Origin: Candidatus Fermentibacterota bacterium
GTDB lineage: Bacteria > Fermentibacterota > Fermentibacteria > Fermentibacterales > JCC-6
Length of the DNA: 50,365 bases
Direction of reading: 5' to 3'
NCBI GenBank assembly: GCA_030609965.1
Contig: JAUWSQ010000015.1
Location: forward strand, 1 to 50,365
The notes under the pieces were generated by a model that was given only the letters and a program-made list of their open reading frames with translations, ran no database searches and was not told where the DNA came from. How positions within the stretch are numbered: the stretch's first letter is position 1; the number at the start of each line of letters is the position of its first letter. The translations under genes and the position numbers were made by a program. This document shows positions 32,581 to 40,548 of this stretch, one piece after another.

Positions 32581-34368
32581 ATGACTGCCGAAGAACTCAG
32601 ACATCTCTATTTTGACTTTTTTATCGAGAAAAATCATACACTTATTCAGGGAGCTTCACTTATTCCCCAGGAAGATTCCACCATTCTCTATACTCCTGCT
32701 GGAATGCAGCCGCTGGTTCCCTATCTGCTTGGAGAAAAACATCCTGCAGGGAGAAGACTTGTAGATGTGCAGAAATGTATCCGTACCGGTGATATCGAAG
32801 AAGTGGGGGATTCTTCCCACCTGACCTTCTTCGAGATGCTTGGAAACTGGTCACTGGGTGATTATTTCAAGCGCGAGGCCATCACCTGGAGTTTTGAATT
32901 CCTCACGTCGGGAAAATGGCTGGGTTTCAAACCGCAGCAGCTTCATGTAACAGTTTTCTCGGGGGACGAACAGGTTCCCCCGGATGAGGAAGCTGCCGCG
33001 CTCTGGGAGGAGGTGGGTATTTCCAGGGACCGGATCTATTTCCTCGGCAGGGATGATAACTGGTGGGGACCCACTGGAAATACAGGACCCTGCGGCCCTG
33101 ATACCGAAATATTCATAGATACCGGATTGCCGCATTGCAGTCCTGCGTGCAGGCCCGGCTGCGGTTGCGGGAAGTACTTCGAGATATGGAACGATGTTTT
33201 CATGGAGTACCGCAGAACCGCGGACGGGCAGTACATTCCCCTGGAGCAGAAGAACGTTGATACCGGCATGGGCGTGGCAAGGACCGTCGCAATGATGAAC
33301 GGCAGTTCAACCATTTACGATATTCCACAGTTCCATCCGCTGTTCGGATTCCTGAAAAAGCTCTCGGGATTGGGATCTGCGCCCGATGCCCAGGCGCTCC
33401 GGTCACTGCGGATAATATCCGACCATATAAGAACAGCAACCCATATCCTCGGGGATGACCAGGGCGTTCCTCCTTCAAACCTTGACAGAGGGTACGTACT
33501 TAGAAGACTTATACGCCTTGCAGTAAGACATGGCAGGAAACTAGGCATAGATGAACCATTTACGCACAGGCTTGCAGAATATGTCATTGAAGTTGAGTCT
33601 CCTGCTCATGAGGAACTGGCACGAAATCGGAAGTTCATCCTTGATGAGCTATCCATGGAGGAATCAAGGTTCGAGCAGACACTGCAGTCCGGCCTTCACG
33701 AGTTCGAGAAGATTCTTCCTAACCTGATGAAGAATCCAGCTAAAACTATACCCGGAAGGATCGCTTTCAGGCTGTACGATACGTTCGGATTCCCTGTTGA
33801 ATTTACTGCTGAGCTTGCCTCCGAACATGGAATGACCGTTGATATGGAAGGCTACGTAAAAGCCTTCGACAAGCATAGAGAACTATCTCGACAGGGAGGG
33901 GATCAGAAGTTCAAGGGTGGTCTTGCCGACAACAGCGAAATGGTCACCAGGCTTCACACCGCAACTCACATATTGCATCAGGTTCTGAGGGATGTGCTTG
34001 GTGATCAGGTGGAGCAGAAGGGAAGCAACATCACCGAGAAGAGGCTCCGATTCGATTTCAGTTTCCCCCGGAAGATGACGGCTGAAGAGATTGCTCTGGT
34101 GGGAGAGAAAGTTAACGAGATTATCCAGGCCGATCTGCCTGTTAACTGTGAGGAGACCAGCCTCGAGAATGCCCTTTGCGAGGGCGCCATCGGTCTATTC
34201 CGGAATAAGTACGGTGATAAGGTGAAGGTTTACAGAATTGGCGAGTTCTCTCTTGAGATCTGCGGAGGACCCCACGCCGGCAGGACTGGAGAACTCGGGA
34301 AATTCAGAATAGTTAAGGAGATGAGTTCCTCCAGAGGCGTAAGAAGGATAAGGGCGGTACTTGAATGA
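32581..34368 (+). CDS. alaS: Alanyl-tRNA synthetase, short form without DHHA1/C-Ala
   Basis: AlaRS charges tRNA-Ala. The class II catalytic core starts at residue 1 (LRHLYFDFFIEKNH), with YTPAGMQPLVPYL, VQKCIRTGDIEEVG, FFEMLGNWSLGDYFK and WWGPTGNTGPCGPD. The tRNA-recognition helices follow (RRLIRLAVRHGRK). The editing domain is present: HTATH (H459, H463) and CGGPH (C561, H565) are its four zinc ligands. The protein then stops at residue 595, right after the SSRGVRRIRAVLE end of the editing domain. Typical AlaRS continues to about 875 residues with DHHA1 and C-Ala. The short form is known from spirochaetes such as Borrelia and from some small-genome groups, so it is a lineage trait and not a frameshift here; no further coding for C-Ala follows. 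Confidence 0.95.
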   Translation: MTAEELRHLYFDFFIEKNHTLIQGASLIPQEDSTILYTPAGMQPLVPYLLGEKHPAGRRLVDVQKCIRTGDIEEVGDSSHLTFFEMLGNWSLGDYFKREAITWSFEFLTSGKWLGFKPQQLHVTVFSGDEQVPPDEEAAALWEEVGISRDRIYFLGRDDNWWGPTGNTGPCGPDTEIFIDTGLPHCSPACRPGCGCGKYFEIWNDVFMEYRRTADGQYIPLEQKNVDTGMGVARTVAMMNGSSTIYDIPQFHPLFGFLKKLSGLGSAPDAQALRSLRIISDHIRTATHILGDDQGVPPSNLDRGYVLRRLIRLAVRHGRKLGIDEPFTHRLAEYVIEVESPAHEELARNRKFILDELSMEESRFEQTLQSGLHEFEKILPNLMKNPAKTIPGRIAFRLYDTFGFPVEFTAELASEHGMTVDMEGYVKAFDKHRELSRQGGDQKFKGGLADNSEMVTRLHTATHILHQVLRDVLGDQVEQKGSNITEKRLRFDFSFPRKMTAEEIALVGEKVNEIIQADLPVNCEETSLENALCEGAIGLFRNKYGDKVKVYRIGEFSLEICGGPHAGRTGELGKFRIVKEMSSSRGVRRIRAVLE

Positions 34369-35300
34369 GATCATTCGTTATTACAATGTTTGCAGTATTT
34401 CTGTTCCCACTCATCATTGAAGCTTCGGATACTTTGGATTATTCGGGAACCTGGGAAACCACCTACGGTACACTTTTTCTGCAGCAGGATAATTCCAGTG
34501 TAAGCGGGTACTATACGCTTGAAGGATATTCAACAGTTGAGGGTTCCGTCGGACGTGACGGAAGGCTTACTTTCACATACAGTGAACCCACCGCCTCAGG
34601 TGAAGGCTGGTTCGAACTCTCAGTCGATTTCATGAGCATAAGCGGTTTGTGGCGTCCGGATGGGGGAGGACAGTGGTACGAATGGGAAGGGTACAGGGCA
34701 GGTGTCGGCATCGCGCAGTCCAACTGGCTTGTTATTCTTGAATCCGAATGGCAGTCGTCCCTCTCGGAGCAGGAGTATTCCTTCGGTGAAATGCTGGAAG
34801 CATGGTTTGCCAGAGTTCCGGGAGTGACTGTCAGGCAGAGGTTCATACATGACGTGGATGATCTTAAAACCTTCTGCCTTGAAGCATCAGGCCTCCCTGG
34901 AGAGCTTTACCTTGTAATCGCTTCCCACGGATCGTCTTCGGGTATCGAACTGGCATCGGGGACCATCTCTTCAAGGGAGTTCGTTGATGCCCTGAGACCG
35001 TGCGGCAACCTCGCCATGATACATTTCAGCTGCTGCGAGATAATGTCGGGTCGAACACCTCAGGCGATTATATCATCCCGGAGCAGCTGGCCTGCGGATT
35101 TTATCGTTTCGGGGTATTCACGGAGTGTGGACTGGGGGGCCAGCGGTCTTATCGAGATATTCTATTTCAATCAGATACTGGATAACGGATTATCACCCCA
35201 TGATGCTGCAAACAGCGTAATAGAAGATATTGATTTTGCCGGACAGTCTTCAACCAGATGGATGGAGGCGGCTGGATTCTCCTGGATACAGGCCGATTAA
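34365..35300 (+). CDS. Exported protein with lipocalin-like module and caspase-like His/Cys pair
   Basis: After a signal peptide (residues 1-20) there is a beta module at about 24-112. YSGTWETTYGTLFLQQ, VSGYYT, EGSVGRDGRLTFTYSE and SISGLWRPDGG repeat the Gly/Trp pattern of small lipocalin-like secreted domains. The C-terminal part (about 160-311) has YLVIASHGSSSG (H188), then AMIHFSCCEIMSG (C223/C224) and VSGYSRSVDW. The HG strand followed by a Cys strand is the arrangement of clan CD peptidases (caspase, CHAT, gingipain), and the SGYxxxVDW stretch recalls small bacterial families with this fold. Proteolysis is unproven. The ATG overlaps the alaS stop by four bases, so an exported protein is translated with a tRNA synthetase. 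Confidence 0.75.
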   Translation: MRSFVITMFAVFLFPLIIEASDTLDYSGTWETTYGTLFLQQDNSSVSGYYTLEGYSTVEGSVGRDGRLTFTYSEPTASGEGWFELSVDFMSISGLWRPDGGGQWYEWEGYRAGVGIAQSNWLVILESEWQSSLSEQEYSFGEMLEAWFARVPGVTVRQRFIHDVDDLKTFCLEASGLPGELYLVIASHGSSSGIELASGTISSREFVDALRPCGNLAMIHFSCCEIMSGRTPQAIISSRSSWPADFIVSGYSRSVDWGASGLIEIFYFNQILDNGLSPHDAANSVIEDIDFAGQSSTRWMEAAGFSWIQAD

Positions 35301-35348
35301 GCTGATTCCGGGAAAACTGCAGAAATAACTTGAAAGGTTGTTGATCTT

Positions 35349-36383
35349 ATGGATCTTCTCAGAAAACTATGTGAAGCTGATGGTATTTCAGGACATGAGG
35401 ATAGTATAGTATCGATATTCAGAGATGCTCTTGAGGGCTATGCTGATAGTTTCAATACCGATGCAATGAAGAATATTATCGCATTCAAATCGGGAACACT
35501 CGGAGATTCAAGGCCTAAGATCATGCTGGCCGGGCATATCGATGAGATCGGTTTCCTGGTCAATAATCTTGATGATCAGGGTTTCGCTTCAGTGGTTCCG
35601 GTTGGAGGATGGGATCCAGCTAATATCCTTGGCCACACCGTCAGGGTGCATACCCGGAACAGCGGCATCATGGCAGCGGTAATGCACAGAAGGTATGAGC
35701 TGACGCAGAAATTGCGTGACACATCTCCTGCGTATGACAAGCTTTACCTTGATTTCGGGCTGCCCTGCGATGACGTAAAAGAGAAGATCAGCCGGGGTGA
35801 CTGGGTTTCAATGGACACGGATTTCAATGAACTGGGTAACTGCTTCGTCGCGAAAGCATTCGATGACAGGGTAGGGGCATTCATAATAATTGAAGCGATG
35901 AAAAGGTACGATAATCCATCGATCGATGTGTACGCTGTGGGTACGGCCCAGGAAGAGGTGGGGCTCCGTGGGTCTACCGTCGCTGCCCAGACAATAAATC
36001 CTGATATCGGTATAGCTGTGGATATTACGGGTTCTGGTGATACACCTGGATTCCCCGCCAGAATGAAGATATCCGAGCTGGGAAAAGGCGTAACCATCAA
36101 GCAGATGGATTCCAGTGTGATCTGCTCAACATCACTTGTGGAGTACATAAGGAAACTGGCCGAGAAAAACGGGATTGACCATCAGATGGAGATCCTCGTC
36201 CGTGGAGGTACCGATACAGCCAGTATGCAGAAATTCAGCCCCGGAGCCCATTCTACATGTTTATCAATTCCTACAAGGTATGGTCACAGCCCGGTAGCTG
36301 TCATCAGCAGGCATGATGTTGAATGCGCAATTGATCTTCTCACAGCATTCCTTAACGATGTTGGTCCGAATATCAACCTATGA
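35349..36383 (+). CDS. M42-family aminopeptidase
   Basis: The 344-residue protein is a di-metal aminopeptidase of the FrvX/TET type, which forms large cytoplasmic tetrahedral shells that trim peptides. Metal and catalytic residues are visible: LAGHIDEIGF (His, Asp), AFDDRVGA (bridging Asp), GTAQEEVGLRG (Glu-Glu), AVDIT (Asp) and RYGHSP (His). GGTDTASMQ is also conserved in the family. The early PVGGWDPANILGHTVRVHT is the typical PDZ-like insertion. AAAGG-like AAAGGTTG lies upstream of ATG 35349. The 48-base gap from the preceding gene and the terminator after it suggest it ends that transcript. Confidence 0.93.
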   Translation: MDLLRKLCEADGISGHEDSIVSIFRDALEGYADSFNTDAMKNIIAFKSGTLGDSRPKIMLAGHIDEIGFLVNNLDDQGFASVVPVGGWDPANILGHTVRVHTRNSGIMAAVMHRRYELTQKLRDTSPAYDKLYLDFGLPCDDVKEKISRGDWVSMDTDFNELGNCFVAKAFDDRVGAFIIIEAMKRYDNPSIDVYAVGTAQEEVGLRGSTVAAQTINPDIGIAVDITGSGDTPGFPARMKISELGKGVTIKQMDSSVICSTSLVEYIRKLAEKNGIDHQMEILVRGGTDTASMQKFSPGAHSTCLSIPTRYGHSPVAVISRHDVECAIDLLTAFLNDVGPNINL

Positions 36384-36391
36384 AAAATAGA

Positions 36392-36422
36392 AAAGGGACG
36401 GAGGTATAATTACCGTCCCTTT
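36392..36422. terminator. Intrinsic terminator between converging genes
   Basis: AAAGGGACGG pairs with CCGTCCCTTT around an 11-base AT-rich loop. It lies eight bases after the M42 stop and overlaps the stop of the minus-strand zinc-ribbon gene by two bases. T residues flank it on both strands, so it can serve both genes. Confidence 0.8.
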
Positions 36423-36771
36423 ATCCTTTGATTCCATCTCCCGATGCTATTCCGATTAACATTAATACGGTCATTACGGCTGCGATTATCATTGCGGCTC
36501 TGGCTTTGCGCGGGGAGGAGTCCCTGTAGAGGAAGTATATGATCCAGCCCAGGGGAAAGAAGAAGAAGCAGAGGCACCCCAGACCCATGGAGAGCTTATC
36601 CCGCGCTTCCTGGTGATGGTAATGATGAATCTCACTGACATTGGAGCTGTCCTGATCATTGTTCCATGCCGGATCGAATTCACTGGCATGGAAAGTTGAT
36701 CTGCAATATTTGCATGTATAGGTCTCACTGTCGAATTTTCCGATCTGTGCACCGCAGTTGGGGCATTTCAT
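36421..36771 (-). CDS. Small zinc-ribbon membrane protein
   Basis: The 116-residue protein starts MKCPNCGAQIGKFDSETYTCKYCRSTF, a zinc ribbon with two CxxC pairs. A His-rich linker follows (EIHHYHHQEA). Two hydrophobic helices end it (about 65-83 and 91-110), separated by YRDSSPRKARA. The ribbon therefore probably faces the cytoplasm. Such proteins are common and generally uncharacterised. ATG 36771 has AAAGGA upstream; the frame extends to 36849 but the zinc-ribbon start is the better choice. It is divergent from the ABC-type permease gene with about 94 bases between. Confidence 0.82.
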   Translation of the reverse strand: MKCPNCGAQIGKFDSETYTCKYCRSTFHASEFDPAWNNDQDSSNVSEIHHYHHQEARDKLSMGLGCLCFFFFPLGWIIYFLYRDSSPRKARAAMIIAAVMTVLMLIGIASGDGIKG

Positions 36772-36865
36772 ATCAATTCCTTTCGAATTACCGTAATCTA
36801 TCCCTGCAGGAATAAAGTGTCCATCCGGACTATGAAATGAAGGTATCATCTGCTATCTTTTCATC

Positions 36866-38539
36866 ATGAGTTCAAGAATCAGGCTTCTCTACCGCATCAA
36901 AACCGCCAGCCTTAAAGGTGCAGCGGTTTCCGAATGGCAGACCAACAGGCTGAAGCTCATTGCAGGGGCAATAACCATTGCCGTTCTTGTACCCGGTATT
37001 TTTCTCCTCTTTCGTTTTCTCTTTTCGTACATCTACGGACTTGAGGAGACATTCACGGGATTCGGAACGGCTCTGGCCGTGAGGCTTCTGGCGATGACCT
37101 TCATGTCTTTCGGAGTTTTCATTGGAATATCGTCGTTCATCAGCGGAGTTTCCGTGGTGTTCAGGTCCTGGGAAACTACGTTTCTGCTTACAATGCCGAT
37201 GAAGGACGGACTCACGGCTTTCTACCGCTTGCTGGAAAGCTGGTTTAATGCTGGCTGGGCGACACTGCTTCTCGGAATTCCAATAGTTGCCGCATTCTGC
37301 ATCTCGCTTGAAGTCAGTCTGGCTGCTACAGTTATTTCTGTGCTTCTTTTTCCATTTCTTATAGTCATCTGGTTATCATCCGGGACGATTTTTCTGGGAG
37401 CTGCCATCAGGCTCAGCCGGCGCGGCGGCCGAATATGGAAAACCGCGGGCATCCTGGGCCTGGCGGTTGCCGCGGGGATATTCGCAGTACTGAGAAGTTC
37501 AGGACCCGAAGGTATGATAGCCCAGGAGAATTCAGCTCTTGATGCGGTGCAGAGATTCGTAGCGGAGCTGCCGGCGACCGATGGCGAATTATGGCCCCAT
37601 ACTATTTTCAGTAAAACGATCTCCTCCATTGACAGTGGTGCATGGCCTGCAGCTCTGGGGCACATTGGAAGCCTTCTGATCGAAGCAGCCCTTGCGTGTT
37701 CACTTGCCTGCATCATGATATGTCCGGGATTCCGCAGAAGTTATGGAAGAGTATCTTCTACTTCCGGCCGAAGGAGGAGCAGCAGGCATTTTCTTCGTTC
37801 CGGCGGCCGCTTCGGGAGTATGCTTCAGAAGGATATTCTACTTTTCTTAAGAGATCCAGTGCAGTGGAGTCAGCTGCTGCTTCTTACTGGACTCTTTCTG
37901 GTTTATGCATTGAACATCAACAGGTTTCAAACAGATATCGGCAATACATTCTGGCGCACAATTGTCGTCTACCTGAATTTCTCATTCTCCTGTTTTGTTA
38001 CCGCCACCCTTCTTGTAAGGTTTACATTCCCATCCATAAGCCTTGAAGGCCCCGGTCTGAGCAGCATTCTTCAGCTTCCGGGGAGTAGACGGCTGCTTAT
38101 CGGGACAAAATGGGTAGAATCTTTCATATTCATCCTGCCGTTCATTGTGGGAGTGGGTATATGGTCTACTCTACGGATAGGTGCGGGTTGGATCCTTGTA
38201 TGTATGTCCACCGTATCTCTTTCGCTAATGTGCACCGCCCTTGTAAGTATAAATGTAGGACTGGGGGCGATTTTTCCCAGATTTGAAAAGGGAAGCGCAG
38301 CCAACATTGCCAGCGGCCAGGGGGGGATAATTGCAGCTTTTGCATCTATGGGGTATGTCCTTGTATCGGTAATGGTCCTGGGATTGACTCTGCGCAGGTC
38401 GTTTATCATTGCAGAATCTGTTCGGGTACTTGCAAAACCGCTGAGTCAGGCTTTGATCTTCCTGGCTGTATTGACAGTATGCATCGCGTTCGTATTCTTG
38501 CGGACAGGATATAAAAGCCTCGTAAAGAGGGATTTCTGA
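36866..38539 (+). CDS. ABC-2-type exporter permease-like membrane protein
   Basis: A 557-residue polytopic protein with about 12 hydrophobic segments in two similar halves. The halves are joined by a basic linker (GRVSSTSGRRRSSRHFLRSG) followed by MLQKDILLFLRDPVQWSQLLLL. This KDxxxxxRDPxQWSQ stretch before a helix is the hallmark of large putative ABC exporter permeases (often annotated as DUF/ABC_tran_2-like). The N-terminus has a cytoplasmic basic region before the first helix. No ATPase gene sits next to it, so its partner must be elsewhere. It lies one base upstream of ruvX. The ATG has no strong Shine-Dalgarno site in front. The substrate is unknown. Confidence 0.8.
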   Translation: MSSRIRLLYRIKTASLKGAAVSEWQTNRLKLIAGAITIAVLVPGIFLLFRFLFSYIYGLEETFTGFGTALAVRLLAMTFMSFGVFIGISSFISGVSVVFRSWETTFLLTMPMKDGLTAFYRLLESWFNAGWATLLLGIPIVAAFCISLEVSLAATVISVLLFPFLIVIWLSSGTIFLGAAIRLSRRGGRIWKTAGILGLAVAAGIFAVLRSSGPEGMIAQENSALDAVQRFVAELPATDGELWPHTIFSKTISSIDSGAWPAALGHIGSLLIEAALACSLACIMICPGFRRSYGRVSSTSGRRRSSRHFLRSGGRFGSMLQKDILLFLRDPVQWSQLLLLTGLFLVYALNINRFQTDIGNTFWRTIVVYLNFSFSCFVTATLLVRFTFPSISLEGPGLSSILQLPGSRRLLIGTKWVESFIFILPFIVGVGIWSTLRIGAGWILVCMSTVSLSLMCTALVSINVGLGAIFPRFEKGSAANIASGQGGIIAAFASMGYVLVSVMVLGLTLRRSFIIAESVRVLAKPLSQALIFLAVLTVCIAFVFLRTGYKSLVKRDF

Positions 38540-38540
38540 A

Positions 38541-38927
38541 ATGAATGAAATAGCAGTGGATTACGGCAGGAATAGAACCGGATTTGCTATATGCCTTGCC
38601 GGTATCGTCCTGCCACTTACTCCGCTGACCGAAACCACATGGAATGGCATTGCAGGCAGATTGAAGCATATTCAGAAAGAAAATGGAACCGGAACGATTA
38701 TCCTTGGTCATCCATTGACGGCAGCCGGTAAGCCTACAGAACTGTCCGATGAAGTCGAGAAACTGTCCGATTACCTTGAGAACATAGGATTCGTTGTAGA
38801 ACTTGTCAGGGAAACCTGCTCAACTGCTGAAACGGAGGGAGAAGCCCGGGTCAATCGCCAGAGGGACGGGAAGATAGATTCCCTCGCTGCAATGATCATT
38901 CTTAAGCGATACCTGGGAATGCCATGA
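38541..38927 (+). CDS. ruvX: RuvX/YqgF Holliday-junction resolvase-like protein
   Basis: A 128-residue RNase H-fold protein. VDYGRNRTGFAI near the N-terminus has the DxG..R.G metal site; ILGHPLTAAGKP and a helix EVEKLSDYL follow; GKIDSLAAMIILKRYL at the C-terminus matches the conserved GKxD-S-A-A segment. The usual DERLT motif in the middle reads RETCSTAE here, so one acidic ligand is changed to Glu or lost. YqgF proteins take part in rRNA 5'-end processing and possibly recombination. It overlaps mltG by four bases; YqgF-MltG pairs are common in other bacteria, which supports the call. Confidence 0.85.
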   Translation: MNEIAVDYGRNRTGFAICLAGIVLPLTPLTETTWNGIAGRLKHIQKENGTGTIILGHPLTAAGKPTELSDEVEKLSDYLENIGFVVELVRETCSTAETEGEARVNRQRDGKIDSLAAMIILKRYLGMP

Positions 38928-39922
38928 AGCGTAAAGTATTGATATTATCAGTCATATTCCTGACACTTGTAATTCTGGGGATTACCGCACTCAAATGGTG
39001 CAGTCGACCGCCACAGGAAGGAAAGGAGTGCATATTCACCGTTGAGAAGGGATGGGGGGCAAGAAGGATCTCGCAGGTTCTTTCCGACTCCGGACTTGTC
39101 CGGTGCAGGCTTTACCTTCTCTGGAGGTATTCCAGAATGGATGGTTCACCTTCGATGCAGGCGGGTATCTACCGGTTTGATGATTCGATGTCTCCCGATT
39201 CAATTCTCGGGATACTTACGAGAGGGGACGTTGTACCGGTTGAAACCAGCTGGGTGACCATCTCTCCCGGTTTGACCCTCAAAGAGTCCCTCGACCTTAT
39301 CTCGGAGGGTACCTGTATCCAGCAGATCGTACTTGACAGCCTTTCTACGGATTCCATTTTTCTTGGGTCCAGCGGTATCCCGACCCTTGAGGGTTACCTT
39401 TTCCCCGAAACCTACGAATTTGCCGATACTCTGGATGCTGAAGAAATCCTCAGCAGGATTATTGAAACAGGAAAAGTCAGATGGCCTGAAGATATCGACG
39501 AATTCCTGGAGAATACCGGTCTTTCGTTTCATGAAACGATAATACTCGCCTCCATCGTTGAGAGGGAAGCCAGAGTTGATTCGGAGAGGGCTGCAATAGC
39601 AGGTGTTTTCCTTTCAAGGATGAGAAGCGGAATGAAGCTTGAAAGCTGTGCGACTGTTCAATACGCTCTTGGTGAGGTGAAGGAAGTCCTGCTCTACAGT
39701 GATCTTGAGATCGATGATCCCTACAATACTTATATTTATGAGGGGCTGCCTCCGGGTCCGATATGTTCCCCCGGGTTGCCTTCCATCTATGCTGCGTTCA
39801 GCCCTGATACAACTGAGGGATATCTATATTTCGTAAGCAGAGATGATGGAACAGGAATGCACCTTTTCGCCAGAACGTACAGGGGTCATCTTACCAACAT
39901 AAGATCGACAACCGGCAGGTGA
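38924..39922 (+). CDS. mltG: Endolytic peptidoglycan transglycosylase MltG
   Basis: MltG cuts nascent glycan strands at the outer face of the inner membrane and so sets strand length. One N-terminal membrane helix (VLILSVIFLTLVILGI) is followed by a LysM-like segment with FTVEKGWGARRISQVLSDSGLV. The YceG catalytic domain contains LEGYLFPETYEF, ILASIVEREA (catalytic Glu), FLSRMRSGMKLESCATVQYAL and PYNTYIYEGLPPGPI. The 332-residue length is normal. The ATG overlaps the ruvX stop by four bases. A promoter-like sequence and a new transcript seem to begin directly after it. Confidence 0.94.
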   Translation: MKRKVLILSVIFLTLVILGITALKWCSRPPQEGKECIFTVEKGWGARRISQVLSDSGLVRCRLYLLWRYSRMDGSPSMQAGIYRFDDSMSPDSILGILTRGDVVPVETSWVTISPGLTLKESLDLISEGTCIQQIVLDSLSTDSIFLGSSGIPTLEGYLFPETYEFADTLDAEEILSRIIETGKVRWPEDIDEFLENTGLSFHETIILASIVEREARVDSERAAIAGVFLSRMRSGMKLESCATVQYALGEVKEVLLYSDLEIDDPYNTYIYEGLPPGPICSPGLPSIYAAFSPDTTEGYLYFVSRDDGTGMHLFARTYRGHLTNIRSTTGR

Positions 39923-39927
39923 CCTGA

Positions 39928-39959
39928 TTGACATAATCCATTAGTATTATTCTTATAAT
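39928..39959 (+). promoter_or_regulatory. Candidate promoter for the coiled-coil/SPFH genes
   Basis: A perfect TTGACA (39928-39933) and a perfect TATAAT (39954-39959) lie 20 bases apart, 42 bases before the ATG at 40002. The spacing is three bases longer than ideal. An 11-base palindrome, CAGGT-G-ACCTG (39916-39926), touches the -35 but also contains the mltG stop. Confidence 0.45.
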
Positions 39960-40001
39960 GGAGTTTTACAGGTTCAGCTACTTTCAGAGAAAGGACAGAA
40001 C

Positions 40002-40526
40002 ATGAGCGAGGGAAGAGATCTGGGATTTCTGGAGAAGGCCATGCGACTCATTCCGGGATACAAGGGTTACAAAAGCAAGGAAGAGCGGAGGGATAACGAT
40101 CAGCTTTTCCGAGCCGGTCTTGTAAGCAGGCTGGAGAGGCTCAGAACCGATATAAACGAGATACCTGCGAGCCTGCGGGGACCCTCTGCGCTGAAATCGA
40201 TTACCGATTTTGATAGAATTATAAAAAGGCTCGAAAGGGTAACGGACGAGATCCGTTTTGCAGCAAGAGGATACAGGGGCTGGTTCGATATGCATAAGGT
40301 TCGTGAGGATGAACTGGATAAGCTTTACGCTTTTGATGTGGGTCTGATGGAGAATATCGAAGAGCTTGATGAGTCTTTCCAGGTTCTGGCGGTAGCTGCA
40401 GCTGCCGACTCCAATCTTTCAGAACCAATCGATAATATGGTAGCGATCCTCATAGAATTCAGCAACAAGATGTCGCTGCGCAGCGAGCTCATGATCAATC
40501 TCGAAAAAAATACTCCGAATGATTAG
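40002..40526 (+). CDS. Helical protein encoded next to SPFH protein
   Basis: A 174-residue, highly charged and helical soluble protein without a signal or membrane segment. A basic N-terminus (FLEKAMRLIPGYKGYKSKEE) is followed by heptad-like helices. LFRAGLVSRLERLRTDINEIP and FDRIIKRLERVTDEIRFAARGYRGWFD are the most distinctive parts. I do not recognise a named domain. AAAGGAC lies before the ATG. It precedes the SPFH/zinc-ribbon gene by 22 bases, and similar helical genes are often seen next to such SPFH genes, so the two probably work together at a membrane. Function unknown. Confidence 0.78.
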   Translation: MSEGRDLGFLEKAMRLIPGYKGYKSKEERRDNDQLFRAGLVSRLERLRTDINEIPASLRGPSALKSITDFDRIIKRLERVTDEIRFAARGYRGWFDMHKVREDELDKLYAFDVGLMENIEELDESFQVLAVAAAADSNLSEPIDNMVAILIEFSNKMSLRSELMINLEKNTPND

Positions 40527-40548
40527 ACAGAAGAAAGGTTAACTGACC

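Noticed and set aside
39916..39926. CAGGTGACCTG palindrome as an operator
   Set aside because: It includes the mltG stop codon and occurs once, so chance is a sufficient explanation.
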